Counted from the first letter of the stretch, positions 40,072 to 48,324 are shown. The stretch is 64,000 bases of DNA from Aeromicrobium yanjiei (GCF_009649075.1 NZ_CP045737.1:1736001-1800000); one strand, 5' to 3'. Notes: generated by a model not told the origin, from the letters alone. Numbers and translations: made by a program.

Positions 40072-41576
40072 GAGGACCCCAGGTCGGGTGGAAGGTCGCC
40101 TGGCCCTCGGCAGCCGCCCTCGGGGTGCTGTCGTCGCTCAACTTCGACCCGGTCTCGCTGCCGTTCGCGATGTTGCTGGGCGTCGCCGGGCTCATCTGGC
40201 TGGCCCGGGCACTGGACGTCGCGAGCAAGCGGGTCGTGGCCGTGACCGGTCTGCTGTACGGCGTGGGGTTCATGGGACCGCTCATCTGGTGGATGAACGC
40301 GGTCAGTGCCGGCGCGTACGTCGGCCTGGCGCTCGCCGAGGCCTTGTTCTTCATCCCGATCATGCTCGCGCTGCGAGCTGCCACCCGGCTGCGCCTCTGG
40401 CCGCTGTGGGGCGCCGCGGTGTGGGCCGCGGGGGAGTGGGCTCGTGGCCACTTCCCGTTCACGGGCTTCCCGTGGGGCCGCCTGGCGCACACCTCGATCG
40501 ACACGCCGTTCTCCGCGTACGCCCGGCTGGTCGCCATGCCGGGCACCAGCGCCGTGCTGTTCGTGGTCGCCGCGCTGCTCGTGGTCATCGTGGTCGGTCC
40601 GGGCCGGCGCGCGCGGATCGGTGCCGCGGCCGGTGTCGTCGCATTGACCGTCGTGGGCGCCCTCCTGCCGACCGGCGTCGCGGGCGCCGACGGCACCCGT
40701 CAGGTCGCTCTCGTGCAGGGCGACGTGCCCGGGGTCTTCCTCACCTGGCCGCGCGGGGAGATCCTCGACCTGCACCTCGCCGAGACGCAGCGCCTCGCCG
40801 ACGCGATCGAGGCGGGCACCGTGCCACAGCCCGACATGGTGCTGTGGCCCGAGAACGCGACGGACATCGATCCGTACCGCGACGCGCTCACCCGCGGCCG
40901 GATCGAGTCGCTGGCAGCCAGGCTCGGCGCGCCGATCCTCGTCGGCGGCCTCTTCGACGGGCCCACCGAGGACACCGCGTACAACTCCGGCGTGGTGTGG
41001 ACGGCAGACGGGCCGGGAGACCGCTACGACAAGCTCAAGCCCGTACCGTTCGGCGAGTACGTCCCGTTCCGCAAGGAGGCCGGCGCCATCGTCGGGCGCC
41101 TGGGGCGCGACATCCCCCGCGACATGTTGGCCGGCGACGAGCCGGGGGCGATGACGATCGGCGACACGCGCATCGGCGACACGATCTGCTACGACATCGC
41201 GTACGACGACGTGACCCGCCGGGCCGTCGACGGCGGCGCCCAGATGATCGTCGTCCAGACGAGCAATGCGGCCTTCACGGGCACGTCCCAGCCCGAGCAG
41301 CAGTGGGACATCTCCCGGCTGCGGGCCATCGAGACCGGGCGCTGGGTGGTCGTGCCCTCGACCAACGGCATCAGCGGGGTCGTGGACCCGACTGGTCGCA
41401 GCGTCGAACGGGCGCCGATGCACGAGCCCGCCACGGTGAGCGCCGAGGTCACCCTCGCCTCGGACAAGACCCCGGCCCTCCTGGTCGGTCGCTACCTCGA
41501 GTGGTTGCTCGTCGCGGCCGGGGTGGGAGCATGGTGGCTCGGCACACGACGACGGAAGGCGATCGGGACCTCATGA
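40068..41576 (+). CDS. lnt: Apolipoprotein N-acyltransferase Lnt
   Basis: Adds the third acyl chain to the N-terminal Cys of lipoproteins. The 502-residue protein has about six to seven membrane helices in the first 215 residues, then an extracellular nitrilase-like domain. The catalytic triad can be placed: Glu262 in LWPENATD, Lys322 in YDKLKPVPFGEYVP, and Cys374 in DTICYDIAYDD. A last helix near residue 480 anchors the domain. The GTG at 40068 overlaps the M24 peptidase stop; its own stop overlaps the mannosyltransferase start (ATGA). In mycobacteria Lnt and this downstream enzyme are fused (Ppm1); here they are two proteins. Confidence 0.96.
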   Translation: MRGPQVGWKVAWPSAAALGVLSSLNFDPVSLPFAMLLGVAGLIWLARALDVASKRVVAVTGLLYGVGFMGPLIWWMNAVSAGAYVGLALAEALFFIPIMLALRAATRLRLWPLWGAAVWAAGEWARGHFPFTGFPWGRLAHTSIDTPFSAYARLVAMPGTSAVLFVVAALLVVIVVGPGRRARIGAAAGVVALTVVGALLPTGVAGADGTRQVALVQGDVPGVFLTWPRGEILDLHLAETQRLADAIEAGTVPQPDMVLWPENATDIDPYRDALTRGRIESLAARLGAPILVGGLFDGPTEDTAYNSGVVWTADGPGDRYDKLKPVPFGEYVPFRKEAGAIVGRLGRDIPRDMLAGDEPGAMTIGDTRIGDTICYDIAYDDVTRRAVDGGAQMIVVQTSNAAFTGTSQPEQQWDISRLRAIETGRWVVVPSTNGISGVVDPTGRSVERAPMHEPATVSAEVTLASDKTPALLVGRYLEWLLVAAGVGAWWLGTRRRKAIGTS

Positions 41577-42346
41577 GGACGTTGATCATCGTCCCGACCT
41601 ACAACGAGTCGGACAATCTCGAGCTGATCGTCCAGCGGATCCATGCCGAGCAGCCGGGGGTCGACATCCTGATCGCCGACGACGGCTCCCCGGACGGCAC
41701 CGGCGAGATCGCGGACCGCCTGGCCGCGGACGACCCGCGCGTCCACGTGATGCACCGCACGTCGAAGCAGGGACTCGGCTCGGCCTACCGCGCGGGATTC
41801 GCGTGGGGCCTCGCACGTGACTACGACGTCCTGATGGAGATGGACGCCGACGGCTCGCACCGTCCCGAGGACCTCGCCAAGATCCTGGCCGCGAGCGAAG
41901 CCGGGGCCGATCTCGTGCTGGGCTCGCGATGGGTGCCAGGTGGCGGCGTCGTCAATTGGCCCTGGCACCGTCGCCTGATCTCCCGCGGCGGGACGCTCTA
42001 CGCGCACCTGATGCTGGGCATCCCGATCAAGGACGCAACCGGCGGCTTCCGTGCGTTCCGGCGCTCGACCCTGGAGCGGCTGCCGCTCGAGGACGTCGCC
42101 TCGCAGGGCTACTGCTTCCAGATCGACATGGCGCGCCGGGTCGTCGCGGCGGGGATGAGCGTCCAGGAGGTGCCCATCACGTTCGTCGAGCGCGAGCGGG
42201 GCCAGTCCAAGATGAGCGGCGCGATCGTGCGGGAGGCGCTGTGGCGCGTCACGCTCTGGGGCCTGGCGCGGGCCGTGCCCCGTTCGCTGCGACGAGACCG
42301 TCAAGAGCCGGCCCGGACCCCGGACGCAAAAGAACCCCGGCCGTAG
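41573..42346 (+). CDS. Polyprenol monophosphomannose synthase (Dpm/Ppm1-type GT2)
   Basis: Transfers mannose from GDP-mannose to polyprenyl phosphate, giving the donor for extracytoplasmic mannosylation of proteins and lipoglycans. It is a 257-residue GT-A fold, family GT2 enzyme. LIIVPTYNESDNLELIVQRI and ADDGSPDGTGEIAD bind the nucleotide, MEMDADGSH is the DxD metal site, GSRWVPGGGVVNWPWHRRL and KDATGGFRAFRRSTLE are diagnostic of the DPMS family. The basic C-terminus (RRDRQEPARTPDAKEPRP) has no membrane helix; it probably works with Lnt at the membrane. The terminator stem overlaps its last codons. Confidence 0.94.
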   Translation: MRTLIIVPTYNESDNLELIVQRIHAEQPGVDILIADDGSPDGTGEIADRLAADDPRVHVMHRTSKQGLGSAYRAGFAWGLARDYDVLMEMDADGSHRPEDLAKILAASEAGADLVLGSRWVPGGGVVNWPWHRRLISRGGTLYAHLMLGIPIKDATGGFRAFRRSTLERLPLEDVASQGYCFQIDMARRVVAAGMSVQEVPITFVERERGQSKMSGAIVREALWRVTLWGLARAVPRSLRRDRQEPARTPDAKEPRP

Positions 42347-42353
42347 CCGGGGT
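42334..42353. terminator. Terminator between dpm and rbpA
   Basis: ACCCCGGC and GCCGGGGT form a perfect 8-bp stem with loop CGTA. The stop codon of the mannosyltransferase lies partly in the loop. AAAAG precedes it on the left and CCTTCCTT follows on the right, so it may end transcripts from both directions (genes are convergent). Confidence 0.85.
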
Positions 42354-42380
42354 CCTTCCTTCCGCCTGGGGCCGCTGGCC

Positions 42381-42773
42381 TCAGGCGCTCTTCTTCTTGG
42401 CCGCGCTCTTCTTGGCGGGCCGGTGGAGGTGCGGCGGACCGATCTCCCCACCGCGGAGAAGCTCGAGCCGCTCCGTCAAGATCTCCTCGAGCTCATCGAC
42501 CGAGCGGCGCTCGAGAAGCATGTCCCAGTGTGTGCGAACCGGCTTCTCGACCTTGCCTTCGGGCTTCTCACCGTCGGCGAGCCGTCCGATCTGACCCGTC
42601 TTGGGGTCCTCCCACTCGTACGGGATCTCGGCCTCGTCGGCCATGACCACCGTGAACGTGTGCCCGTCCGGGCAGACGTACTCAACCTGCTGCCGGGGAG
42701 CCATCTCCACGCCACGCTCGTCCTCGAAGCTCTGCGTTCCGAGCCGAGCACCTCGCAATGCACGTTCAGCCAT
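42381..42773 (-). CDS. rbpA: RNA polymerase-binding protein RbpA
   Basis: Actinobacterial transcription factor that binds the principal sigma factor and RNA polymerase and stabilises open complexes. The 130-residue protein begins MAERALRGARLGTQSFEDERGVE, the sigma-interacting N-terminal tail. The core domain has QVEYVCPDGHTFTVVMADEAEIPYEWEDP, and RTHWDMLLERRSVDELEEILTERLELL is the sigma-interaction domain helix pair. It ends in a lysine-rich tail (AKKSAAKKKSA). A GAGGGG ribosome-binding site precedes the ATG. It adjoins the ppm1-type gene as in mycobacteria. The core has one visible cysteine (CPDGH), so a full zinc site is not evident. Confidence 0.96.
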   Translation of the reverse strand: MAERALRGARLGTQSFEDERGVEMAPRQQVEYVCPDGHTFTVVMADEAEIPYEWEDPKTGQIGRLADGEKPEGKVEKPVRTHWDMLLERRSVDELEEILTERLELLRGGEIGPPHLHRPAKKSAAKKKSA

Positions 42774-42849
42774 GTGCGTCCCCTCTCTAGTGCCGTACCA
42801 GTTTCAACATAGATGACGCGCATGAGATTCCCCTGAACGGCAGGTGACT

Positions 42850-44214
42850 TCACAGGACAGCCGGCGGGACGTTCCCCGCCTCGACGACCCCCTTGCGCGG
42901 ATCCAGCCTCCACAACAGCGTCCCACCGATCACGAAGAACGCAATCAGGGCCAGGATCGCCGGGCGGTAGGAGCCCGTCAGCTGGTGGACCAGACCGAAG
43001 ACCAGGGTGCCGAACCAGCTCGTGCCGCGCTCACAGGCCTGGTAGAGGCTGAAGTACTCGGCCTCGCGCCCGCGGGGGATGAGCTGGGAGAACAGTGACC
43101 GGGACAGGGCCTGGGTGCCCCCGAGCACGAGCCCGATCAGCACGGCGAGCACGAAGAACGGCACGACCTGCTCCGCCGGCAGGAAGAAGCCGATGCACAC
43201 CACGAGCACCCACACCACGAGCCCACCGAGGATCGTGCGGTGACCGCCGTAGCGAGCGGCCACCCGGCCGAACAGCAGGGCGCCGCCGAAGGCGACGAAC
43301 TGGACGATGAGGATCGTGGTGATGAGGACGCTCGTCTCGAAGCCCAGCTCCTTCTCCCCGTAGACCGAGGCGGAGTAGATCACGGTCTGGATGCCGTCGT
43401 TGTAGAACAGGTACGCGACCAGGAACAGCAGCGTCTGGGGATAGCCGCGCATCTCGCGCAACGTACGGAACAGCTGGCCGAAGCTGCGCTGCATGAGGGT
43501 GCCGTCGTCGACCGTCACGGCACCACGTACCGGGTGATCCTTGATGCGTCGGTAGGGGATGATCGTGAACGCCGCCCACCACAGCGCGGCGGACAGCAGG
43601 CTGATGCGCACGGCGGTCTCGGTCGACAGCCCGAACGGCTTGATCGTGACGACCGCGAGGTTCAGCGAGAGCAGCAGCGCGCCCCCGAGGTAGCCGAAGG
43701 CCCAGCCGCGCGACGACACGTGGTCCCGGTCGTCCGGAGCCGCGATGTCGACCAGGATCGCGTCGTAGACCACGATCGACGAGCCGTAGAAGAGATTGGC
43801 GACGACGAGCAGGATTGCCCCGAGCTGCCAGTTGTCGCCCGTGACGAAGAACATCATCGCCGCGGCGAACGAGCCGGCCCAGGCGAGGCCGCACATCAGG
43901 CGGCGCTTGGAGTCCACCCGGTCGGCGACCGCGCCCACCACCGGCAGCACGAACGCCGACAGCACGGTCGCCAGCGTGACGACGTAGAAGACGAGGGAGC
44001 CGGCCGACAGCGAGAGGCCGAGGACGTGCAGGTTCTCGGTGCACTTGCGGTCGTCGTCGCCGGCGAAGCCGCAGGCGGCCCGCTCCGCGACGCTCGTCAG
44101 GTACGGCGCGAAGAGCACCGTGCCGATGGTCGTGATGTAGGCCGAGTTGGCCCAGTCGTAGAAGTACCAGCCGCGCTGCTCGGACGTCGCTCGCGCCCTC
44201 GTGGTCGTGCTCAT
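42850..44214 (-). CDS. MFS transporter of the Atg22/UMF1-like family
   Basis: A 454-residue membrane protein with twelve hydrophobic segments. The N-terminus RGWYFYDWANSAYITTIGTVLFAPYLT (WYDWANSA-type motif) marks the vacuole-effluxer Atg22-like/UMF1 branch of the major facilitator superfamily. A loop with two cysteines (ERAACGFAGDDDRKCTENL) between the first helices may be disulfide-linked outside the cell. NDGIQTVIYSASVYGEKELGF is another family element. The ATG at 44214 overlaps the GDPD stop by four bases, so it is co-transcribed with it. Substrates may be amino acids or glycerophosphodiesters; this is inference. Confidence 0.92.
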   Translation of the reverse strand: MSTTTRARATSEQRGWYFYDWANSAYITTIGTVLFAPYLTSVAERAACGFAGDDDRKCTENLHVLGLSLSAGSLVFYVVTLATVLSAFVLPVVGAVADRVDSKRRLMCGLAWAGSFAAAMMFFVTGDNWQLGAILLVVANLFYGSSIVVYDAILVDIAAPDDRDHVSSRGWAFGYLGGALLLSLNLAVVTIKPFGLSTETAVRISLLSAALWWAAFTIIPYRRIKDHPVRGAVTVDDGTLMQRSFGQLFRTLREMRGYPQTLLFLVAYLFYNDGIQTVIYSASVYGEKELGFETSVLITTILIVQFVAFGGALLFGRVAARYGGHRTILGGLVVWVLVVCIGFFLPAEQVVPFFVLAVLIGLVLGGTQALSRSLFSQLIPRGREAEYFSLYQACERGTSWFGTLVFGLVHQLTGSYRPAILALIAFFVIGGTLLWRLDPRKGVVEAGNVPPAVL

Positions 44215-44981
44215 GCGGGGTCCCTCCACGTGCCTCGGGCGACCAGCACGTCCTTGAGGACGTCGGTGCGGTCGGTGATGATGCCGTCGACGCCCAGGTC
44301 GAGCAGCTCGTTGATCTCCTGCGCGTCGTCCACGGTCCACACATGGACCTGCTGGCCGAGCGCGTGGGCCCGGCGGACGAAGCGGCGCGTGACGACGCGC
44401 AGCGGCCCGTGGCGGTGCGGCACCTGCAGGCACCGGCCGCCCGGGACGCCGACGAGTCGCAGCAGGGGAGCGGGCAGGAATCTCGTGAGGACCACCTCGA
44501 GGGTCGACGCCGAGGTCGTGACGCCGGGCAGCATACGTCGCATGCGCCGCAGCCGGGCGTGCGAGAACGTGCTGAGGCAGGCCCGGTCGACGGCGTCGTG
44601 CGCCTTGAGCACCCGGCACGTGGCGTCGACCGCAGCGTCGGACTTGACGTCGATCATGAGCCGGGCGTCCGGGAACGCGTCGAGGAGCGCGTCCAGGCGG
44701 GCGAAAGGCTCCCGCTGGTCGAGGCGCTGCAGGTCGAACGACTCCGACGTCAGGGCGTCGATCGCGTCGGCACTGCCCGTCAACCGGTCGAGGCGGGCGT
44801 CATGGATCGCGTAGACCACGCCGTCGGACGTCGCGCGGACGTCCGTCTCGAGGTAGCGGTAGCCCAGCGCGTACGCGTGTGCGAACGCCGCGAGCGAGTT
44901 CTCGATGCCGACGTTGTCGCCGGTGGCCGCACCGCCTCGGTGCGCGATGGCCAGGGGCGGTGGATCGAGGAAGCTGGACAC
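44211..44981 (-). CDS. Glycerophosphodiester phosphodiesterase
   Basis: Hydrolyses deacylated phospholipids to glycerol-3-phosphate and an alcohol. It is a 256-residue TIM-barrel protein. AIAHRGGAATGDNVGIENSL contains the first catalytic His and the metal-binding Glu, followed by YLETDVRATSDGVVYAIHDARLDRLTG with the second His and metal ligands; HVWTVDDAQEINELLDLGVDGIITDRTDVL is the barrel end. No signal peptide is seen, so the cytosolic form is likely. The GTG start lies six bases after TAGCGT. The gene leads a two-gene unit with the MFS transporter, which may import the substrate. Confidence 0.95.
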   Translation of the reverse strand: MSSFLDPPPLAIAHRGGAATGDNVGIENSLAAFAHAYALGYRYLETDVRATSDGVVYAIHDARLDRLTGSADAIDALTSESFDLQRLDQREPFARLDALLDAFPDARLMIDVKSDAAVDATCRVLKAHDAVDRACLSTFSHARLRRMRRMLPGVTTSASTLEVVLTRFLPAPLLRLVGVPGGRCLQVPHRHGPLRVVTRRFVRRAHALGQQVHVWTVDDAQEINELLDLGVDGIITDRTDVLKDVLVARGTWRDPA

Positions 44982-44987
44982 GCGCCA

Positions 44988-44993
44988 ACGCTA
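44988..44993 (-). promoter_or_regulatory. -10 box of leaderless GDPD promoter
   Basis: TAGCGT on the minus strand, six bases before the GTG at 44981. Confidence 0.58.
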
Positions 44994-45008
44994 GCCCCGA
45001 CCAGGTGC

Positions 45009-45086
45009 ACCCCACCCAGATTTGCGGACCCGTGCACGTTTCCGCGCGCGGATTCGGTGCAGGACTCCGCAAATCTGGGCTGGGGT
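45009..45086. repeat. Nested inverted repeat downstream of the MurA-like gene
   Basis: CCCAGATTTGCGGA (45015-45028) is perfectly complementary to 45066-45079, extended by ACCCCA/TGGGGT around a one-base bulge. Inside lies a second palindrome, TCCGCGCGCGGA (45041-45052). It probably acts as a terminator for the minus-strand gene, without a clear T-run. Confidence 0.75.
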
Positions 45087-45107
45087 GGGGTGGTGGGGTG
45101 GGGTGGG
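45082..45107 (+). other. G-quadruplex-forming run
   Basis: Five G-tracts (GGGG, GGGG, GGGG, GGGG, GGG) separated by T, TGGT, T and T lie immediately against the stop codon of the MurA-like gene, on the plus (template) strand. Confidence 0.75.
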
Positions 45108-46643
45108 CTAGATGTCGCGGAAGGTCTCGATCTGGGCGCCGAGTGCGTTGAGCCGCTCGGCGAGATCCTCGTAGCCACGGTTGATGACGTAGACGCTGCG
45201 GAGCACCGACGTGCCCTTGGCCGCGAGCATCGCCAGCAGGATCACGACGGCCGGCCGCAGGGCCGGCGGGCAGATCAGCTCGGCGCCGCTCCAGTGCGTC
45301 GGTCCCTCGATCAGCACCCGATGCGGGTCGAGCAGCTTGACCTGGGCACCCAGCTTGTTGAGCTCGGTCAGGTAGATCGCCCGGTTCTCGTAGACCCAGT
45401 CGTGCAGCATCGTCTGACCCTCGGCGGTCGCCGCGATGACCGCGAAGAACGGCAGGTTGTCGATGTTGAGGCCCGGGAACGGCATCGGGTGAATCTTGTC
45501 GATCGGCGCGTGCAGCGCCGAGGGATGCGTCGTGATGTCGACAAGTCGAGTCTGGCCGTTCTCGGCCGCGTACTCGGCGCCTCTGTCGTACTGGAAGCCC
45601 ATCTCCTCGAGCAGCGCGAGCTCGATCTCCATGAACTCGATCGGGACGCGGCGCACCGTGATGCTCGACTTGGTCACGATCGCGGCCGCGATCAGGCTCA
45701 TGGCCTCGATCGGGTCCTCGCTCGGGGCGTACTCGACGTCGCAGTTGATGACCGGCTTGCCGGTGATGCGAAGCGTGGTGGTGCCGATGCCCTCGATGCC
45801 GACGCCCAGCTTGACCAGGAAGAAGCACAGGTCCTGGACCATGTAGTTGGGGCTCGCGTTGCGGATCACGGTCACGCCGTCGTAGCGGGCCGCGGCGAGC
45901 AGCGCGTTCTCGGTCACCGTGTCGCCGCGCTCGGTCAGCACGATCGGCCGCTCGGGTCCGACGCCCTCGGCCGCGGCGGCGTGATAGCTGCCCTCGGTCG
46001 CGACGACCTTCAGCCCGAACGGACGCAGGGCGGTCATGTGGGGCTCCACGGTGCGGGTGCCGAGATCGCAGCCGCCCGCGTAGGGCAGCTCGAAGTCGTC
46101 GTAGCGGTGCATCAGCGGGCCGAGGAACATGATGATGCTGCGCGTACGCCGTGCGGCGTCCGCGTCCATCGCGGCGAGGTCCAGCTCGGCGGGGACGATG
46201 AGCTCGAGATCGTTCTCGTCGTTCAGCCACGTCGCCTTGACGCCGATCGAGGTCAGCACCTCGAGGAGACGGTTGACCTCCTCGATGCGGGCGACCTTGC
46301 GCAGGACGGTGGTGCCGGCATTCAGCAGCGAGGCGCAGAGGAGGGCGACGCCCGCGTTCTTGCTGGACTTGACGTCGATCGTCCCGGAGAGCGTCGTCCC
46401 TCCCGCGACCCGCAGGTGGCTGGGCCCGGAGGTGCCGACGCTGACGAGCTCGGAGTCGAGGGCACTGCCGATGCGCGCGAGCATGTCGAGGGTCAGGTTC
46501 TGCTGCCCCTTCTCGATGCGGTTGACGGCGCTCTGGCTCGTCTTGAGCTCTGCGGCCAGCTCTGCCTGTGTGAGCCCGGTGTGCTGTCGAGCGTCCCGGA
46601 TGAGGGCGCCGATGCGGGCGAGGTAGTCGTCACGAACAGTCAT
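45108..46643 (-). CDS. XRE DNA-binding domain fused to MurA-like enolpyruvyl transferase
   Basis: A 511-residue two-part protein. Residues about 7-62 form a Cro/C1-type helix-turn-helix (IGALIRDARQHTGLTQAELA, then TSQSAVNRIEKG). The remainder is an EPSP-synthase fold like UDP-GlcNAc 1-carboxyvinyltransferase. MurA active-site residues appear kept: Lys95-Asn96 in VKSSKNAGVALL, Cys192 in YAGGCDLGTR (the PEP/fosfomycin Cys) with Arg following, and Asp395 in PFPGLNIDN. It could be a second MurA, or a regulator that senses a wall precursor. The ATG at 46643 is seven bases after TATGGT; another ATG four codons upstream is part of that box. Confidence 0.88.
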   Translation of the reverse strand: MTVRDDYLARIGALIRDARQHTGLTQAELAAELKTSQSAVNRIEKGQQNLTLDMLARIGSALDSELVSVGTSGPSHLRVAGGTTLSGTIDVKSSKNAGVALLCASLLNAGTTVLRKVARIEEVNRLLEVLTSIGVKATWLNDENDLELIVPAELDLAAMDADAARRTRSIIMFLGPLMHRYDDFELPYAGGCDLGTRTVEPHMTALRPFGLKVVATEGSYHAAAAEGVGPERPIVLTERGDTVTENALLAAARYDGVTVIRNASPNYMVQDLCFFLVKLGVGIEGIGTTTLRITGKPVINCDVEYAPSEDPIEAMSLIAAAIVTKSSITVRRVPIEFMEIELALLEEMGFQYDRGAEYAAENGQTRLVDITTHPSALHAPIDKIHPMPFPGLNIDNLPFFAVIAATAEGQTMLHDWVYENRAIYLTELNKLGAQVKLLDPHRVLIEGPTHWSGAELICPPALRPAVVILLAMLAAKGTSVLRSVYVINRGYEDLAERLNALGAQIETFRDI

Positions 46644-46650
46644 GTTCGCA

Positions 46651-46656
46651 ACCATA
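46651..46656 (-). promoter_or_regulatory. -10 box of leaderless XRE-MurA promoter
   Basis: TATGGT on the minus strand, seven bases before the ATG at 46643. The surrounding sequence is unusually AT-rich for this genome. Confidence 0.5.
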
Positions 46657-46690
46657 TATCAGTTATGAGATTACTCAATTCCCGTCGGGA

Positions 46691-47344
46691 TCAGGCCGTG
46701 GTCGTGTCGGACTGGCCCAGGAGACGGGCGTCCTCGACTCCGCTGTGGGCCGTGAGCTGGCCCCAGTAGATGCCGTACGCGGCCTCGGAGATCGTGCGGT
46801 CGTGGATGGGGAAGAGGGTCTTCGGCCCGACACGCTGGGCGAAATCGACGGTCTCGCTGAGCTTGGCCCACGGGGCAGAGAGGGGGAGCGCGAGGACGTC
46901 GACACCCTCCGGCGCGGTCTCGTAGGAGTCGCCTGGATGGAACATCGTCGGCTCGCCGGGCGCGTGGAGAAGCACGCCGACGTTGCCGATGCGGGGGATG
47001 GTGGGGAGGATCACGGCGTGCTGGGCGCCGACGCCTCGAAGCGTGATCCCGCCGACGACCGTCTCGACACCGTCGCCGTTCTGTGTCCAGTCACCCGCCT
47101 CGACGATCGAGGCGGTCTCGGGGTCGCACAGCAGCAGGGCGTCGCGGTTGCGCTCGAGCAGTCCGGGCCAGCGTCCCTGATCGAGGTGGTCGGGGTGCTG
47201 GTGGGTCACGACGATGGCGTCGAGCCCTTCCAGAGCGAATGTCTCGTCGGGGCTGAAGCCTCCGGGGTCGATCAGGACGCGGGTGTCAGCGGCCTCGACG
47301 AGGACGGCGGCGTGGCCGAAGCGGGTGATCTGCATGCGTCCCAT
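46691..47344 (-). CDS. Metallo-beta-lactamase-fold metal-dependent hydrolase
   Basis: A 217-residue UlaG-like MBL protein. It begins MGRMQITRFGHAAVLVEAAD, then VLIDPGGF, and the metal-binding VVTHQHPDHLDQ near residue 50. The later ligands are in MFHPGDSYE and LFPIHDRTISEA. This compact form lacks extra domains and resembles putative Zn-dependent hydrolases related to L-ascorbate-6-phosphate lactonase; the substrate is unknown. The ATG at 47344 has AGG six bases upstream; a second ATG three codons later is possible. It is followed by the XRE-MurA gene after a minus-strand order of DUF2630, MBL. Confidence 0.88.
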   Translation of the reverse strand: MGRMQITRFGHAAVLVEAADTRVLIDPGGFSPDETFALEGLDAIVVTHQHPDHLDQGRWPGLLERNRDALLLCDPETASIVEAGDWTQNGDGVETVVGGITLRGVGAQHAVILPTIPRIGNVGVLLHAPGEPTMFHPGDSYETAPEGVDVLALPLSAPWAKLSETVDFAQRVGPKTLFPIHDRTISEAAYGIYWGQLTAHSGVEDARLLGQSDTTTA

Positions 47345-47380
47345 CTTGCACCTGCGCCCGTGGGCACGCAGGCCTGAGTG

Positions 47381-47629
47381 TCAGTTGAGATATCTCTCCA
47401 CGACGTCGGGGGAGCGCTCCTCGGCGTCGTCCTCGGAGCCACCGGTCTCGCGGAGCGCCTTGCGTTGACGCAGCAGGTCCCAGGCCTGGTCCAGCTCGAT
47501 CTCGAGGGCGCGCAGGCGAGCGCGTTCCTCCTCTCGGCTGATGTCACCGCTGCTCAGCTGCTCGCGGAGCGTCTTCTCCTCGGCGACGAGGTTGTTGATG
47601 TGCTCGTGAATTCCCTTGTCGGTCGTCAT
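47381..47629 (-). CDS. DUF2630 family protein
   Basis: An 82-residue, mostly helical, highly charged protein of the actinobacterial DUF2630 family; function unknown. The signature is DKGIHEHINNLVAEEKTLREQ, then RLRALEIELDQAWDLLRQRKALRE, a pattern consistent with a two-helix coiled coil. It ends DDAEERSPDVVERYLN, also typical. The ATG at 47629 lies six bases after TAGACT, so the message is likely leaderless. It is divergent from the rhomboid gene with 82 bp between, and upstream of the MBL gene on the same strand. Confidence 0.92.
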   Translation of the reverse strand: MTTDKGIHEHINNLVAEEKTLREQLSSGDISREEERARLRALEIELDQAWDLLRQRKALRETGGSEDDAEERSPDVVERYLN

Positions 47630-47635
47630 CTGCGG

Positions 47636-47641
47636 AGTCTA
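47636..47641 (-). promoter_or_regulatory. -10 box of leaderless DUF2630 promoter
   Basis: TAGACT on the minus strand, six bases before the ATG at 47629. Confidence 0.6.
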
Positions 47642-47698
47642 CGTCCGCGGAGGCAGCCGGGGGAGCGCCTCGGGTACGGGGGAGTTGGGCACAGGTCC

Positions 47699-47704
47699 TA
47701 GCAT
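47699..47704 (+). promoter_or_regulatory. -10 box of leaderless rhomboid promoter
   Basis: TAGCAT, seven bases before the ATG at 47712. Confidence 0.58.
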
Positions 47705-47711
47705 CTGAGGC

Positions 47712-48305
47712 ATGAATCGGACCCGCGACAGACGTTTGTCGCTGGGTGTGGCCGCGACGGCAGGGATGCTCGTGGGCGCCTACGTCGTGCTGCTCTACGC
47801 GGTCGAGATCATCGACGTCGCGACGTCCGAGCGCCTGGAGCGCAACGGCGTTCATCCACGCAGCCTCGAAGGGCTCGACGGGATCGTCTTCGCGCCCCTG
47901 TTGCACGACGACTGGGCGCACCTGATCGGCAACACCGCCCCGCTGCTCGTGCTCGGATTCCTGATCGGTCTGTCGGGCGTCCGGACCTGGTTGCAGGTGA
48001 CGGCGATCGTGTGGGTCGTGGGCGGCGTCGGGGTCTGGTTCCTCGGTGACTCCGGGACCAACCACGTCGGAGCCTCGGGCGTGGTCTTCGGCTGGCTCAC
48101 GTACCTGATCGTCCGTGGTGTGTTCAATCGCAGCCTGGGCCAGATCGTCGTGGGGCTCGGGGTCCTGGTGATCTACGGGAGCGTCCTGTGGGGCGTCCTG
48201 CCGGGACGTCCCGGTGTGTCGTGGGAGGGGCATCTGTGCGGCGCCGCAGGGGGCGCGCTCGCCGCGTGGCTCCTGGCAGAGCGGTCCACCAGACGGACCG
48301 GCTGA
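47712..48305 (+). CDS. Rhomboid family intramembrane serine protease
   Basis: A 197-residue membrane protease with six hydrophobic helices. LHDDWAHLIGNTAPLLVLG carries the conserved HxxxN loop-side motif. The catalytic Ser is in HVGASGVVFGWLTYL (GxSG) near residue 119, and the His in VSWEGHLCGAAGGALAAW near residue 177. The short form has no extra domains. The ATG follows a TAGCAT box by seven bases. A hairpin follows the stop. Substrate unknown; rhomboids cleave transmembrane segments of other proteins. Confidence 0.93.
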   Translation: MNRTRDRRLSLGVAATAGMLVGAYVVLLYAVEIIDVATSERLERNGVHPRSLEGLDGIVFAPLLHDDWAHLIGNTAPLLVLGFLIGLSGVRTWLQVTAIVWVVGGVGVWFLGDSGTNHVGASGVVFGWLTYLIVRGVFNRSLGQIVVGLGVLVIYGSVLWGVLPGRPGVSWEGHLCGAAGGALAAWLLAERSTRRTG

Positions 48306-48324
48306 CCTGCTTCTCAGGTCCGTC

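Noticed and set aside
46644..46655. Upstream ATG at 46655 as the start of the XRE-MurA gene
   Set aside because: It lies within a TATGGT box seven bases before the next ATG, which fits a leaderless start at 46643. It remains possible.
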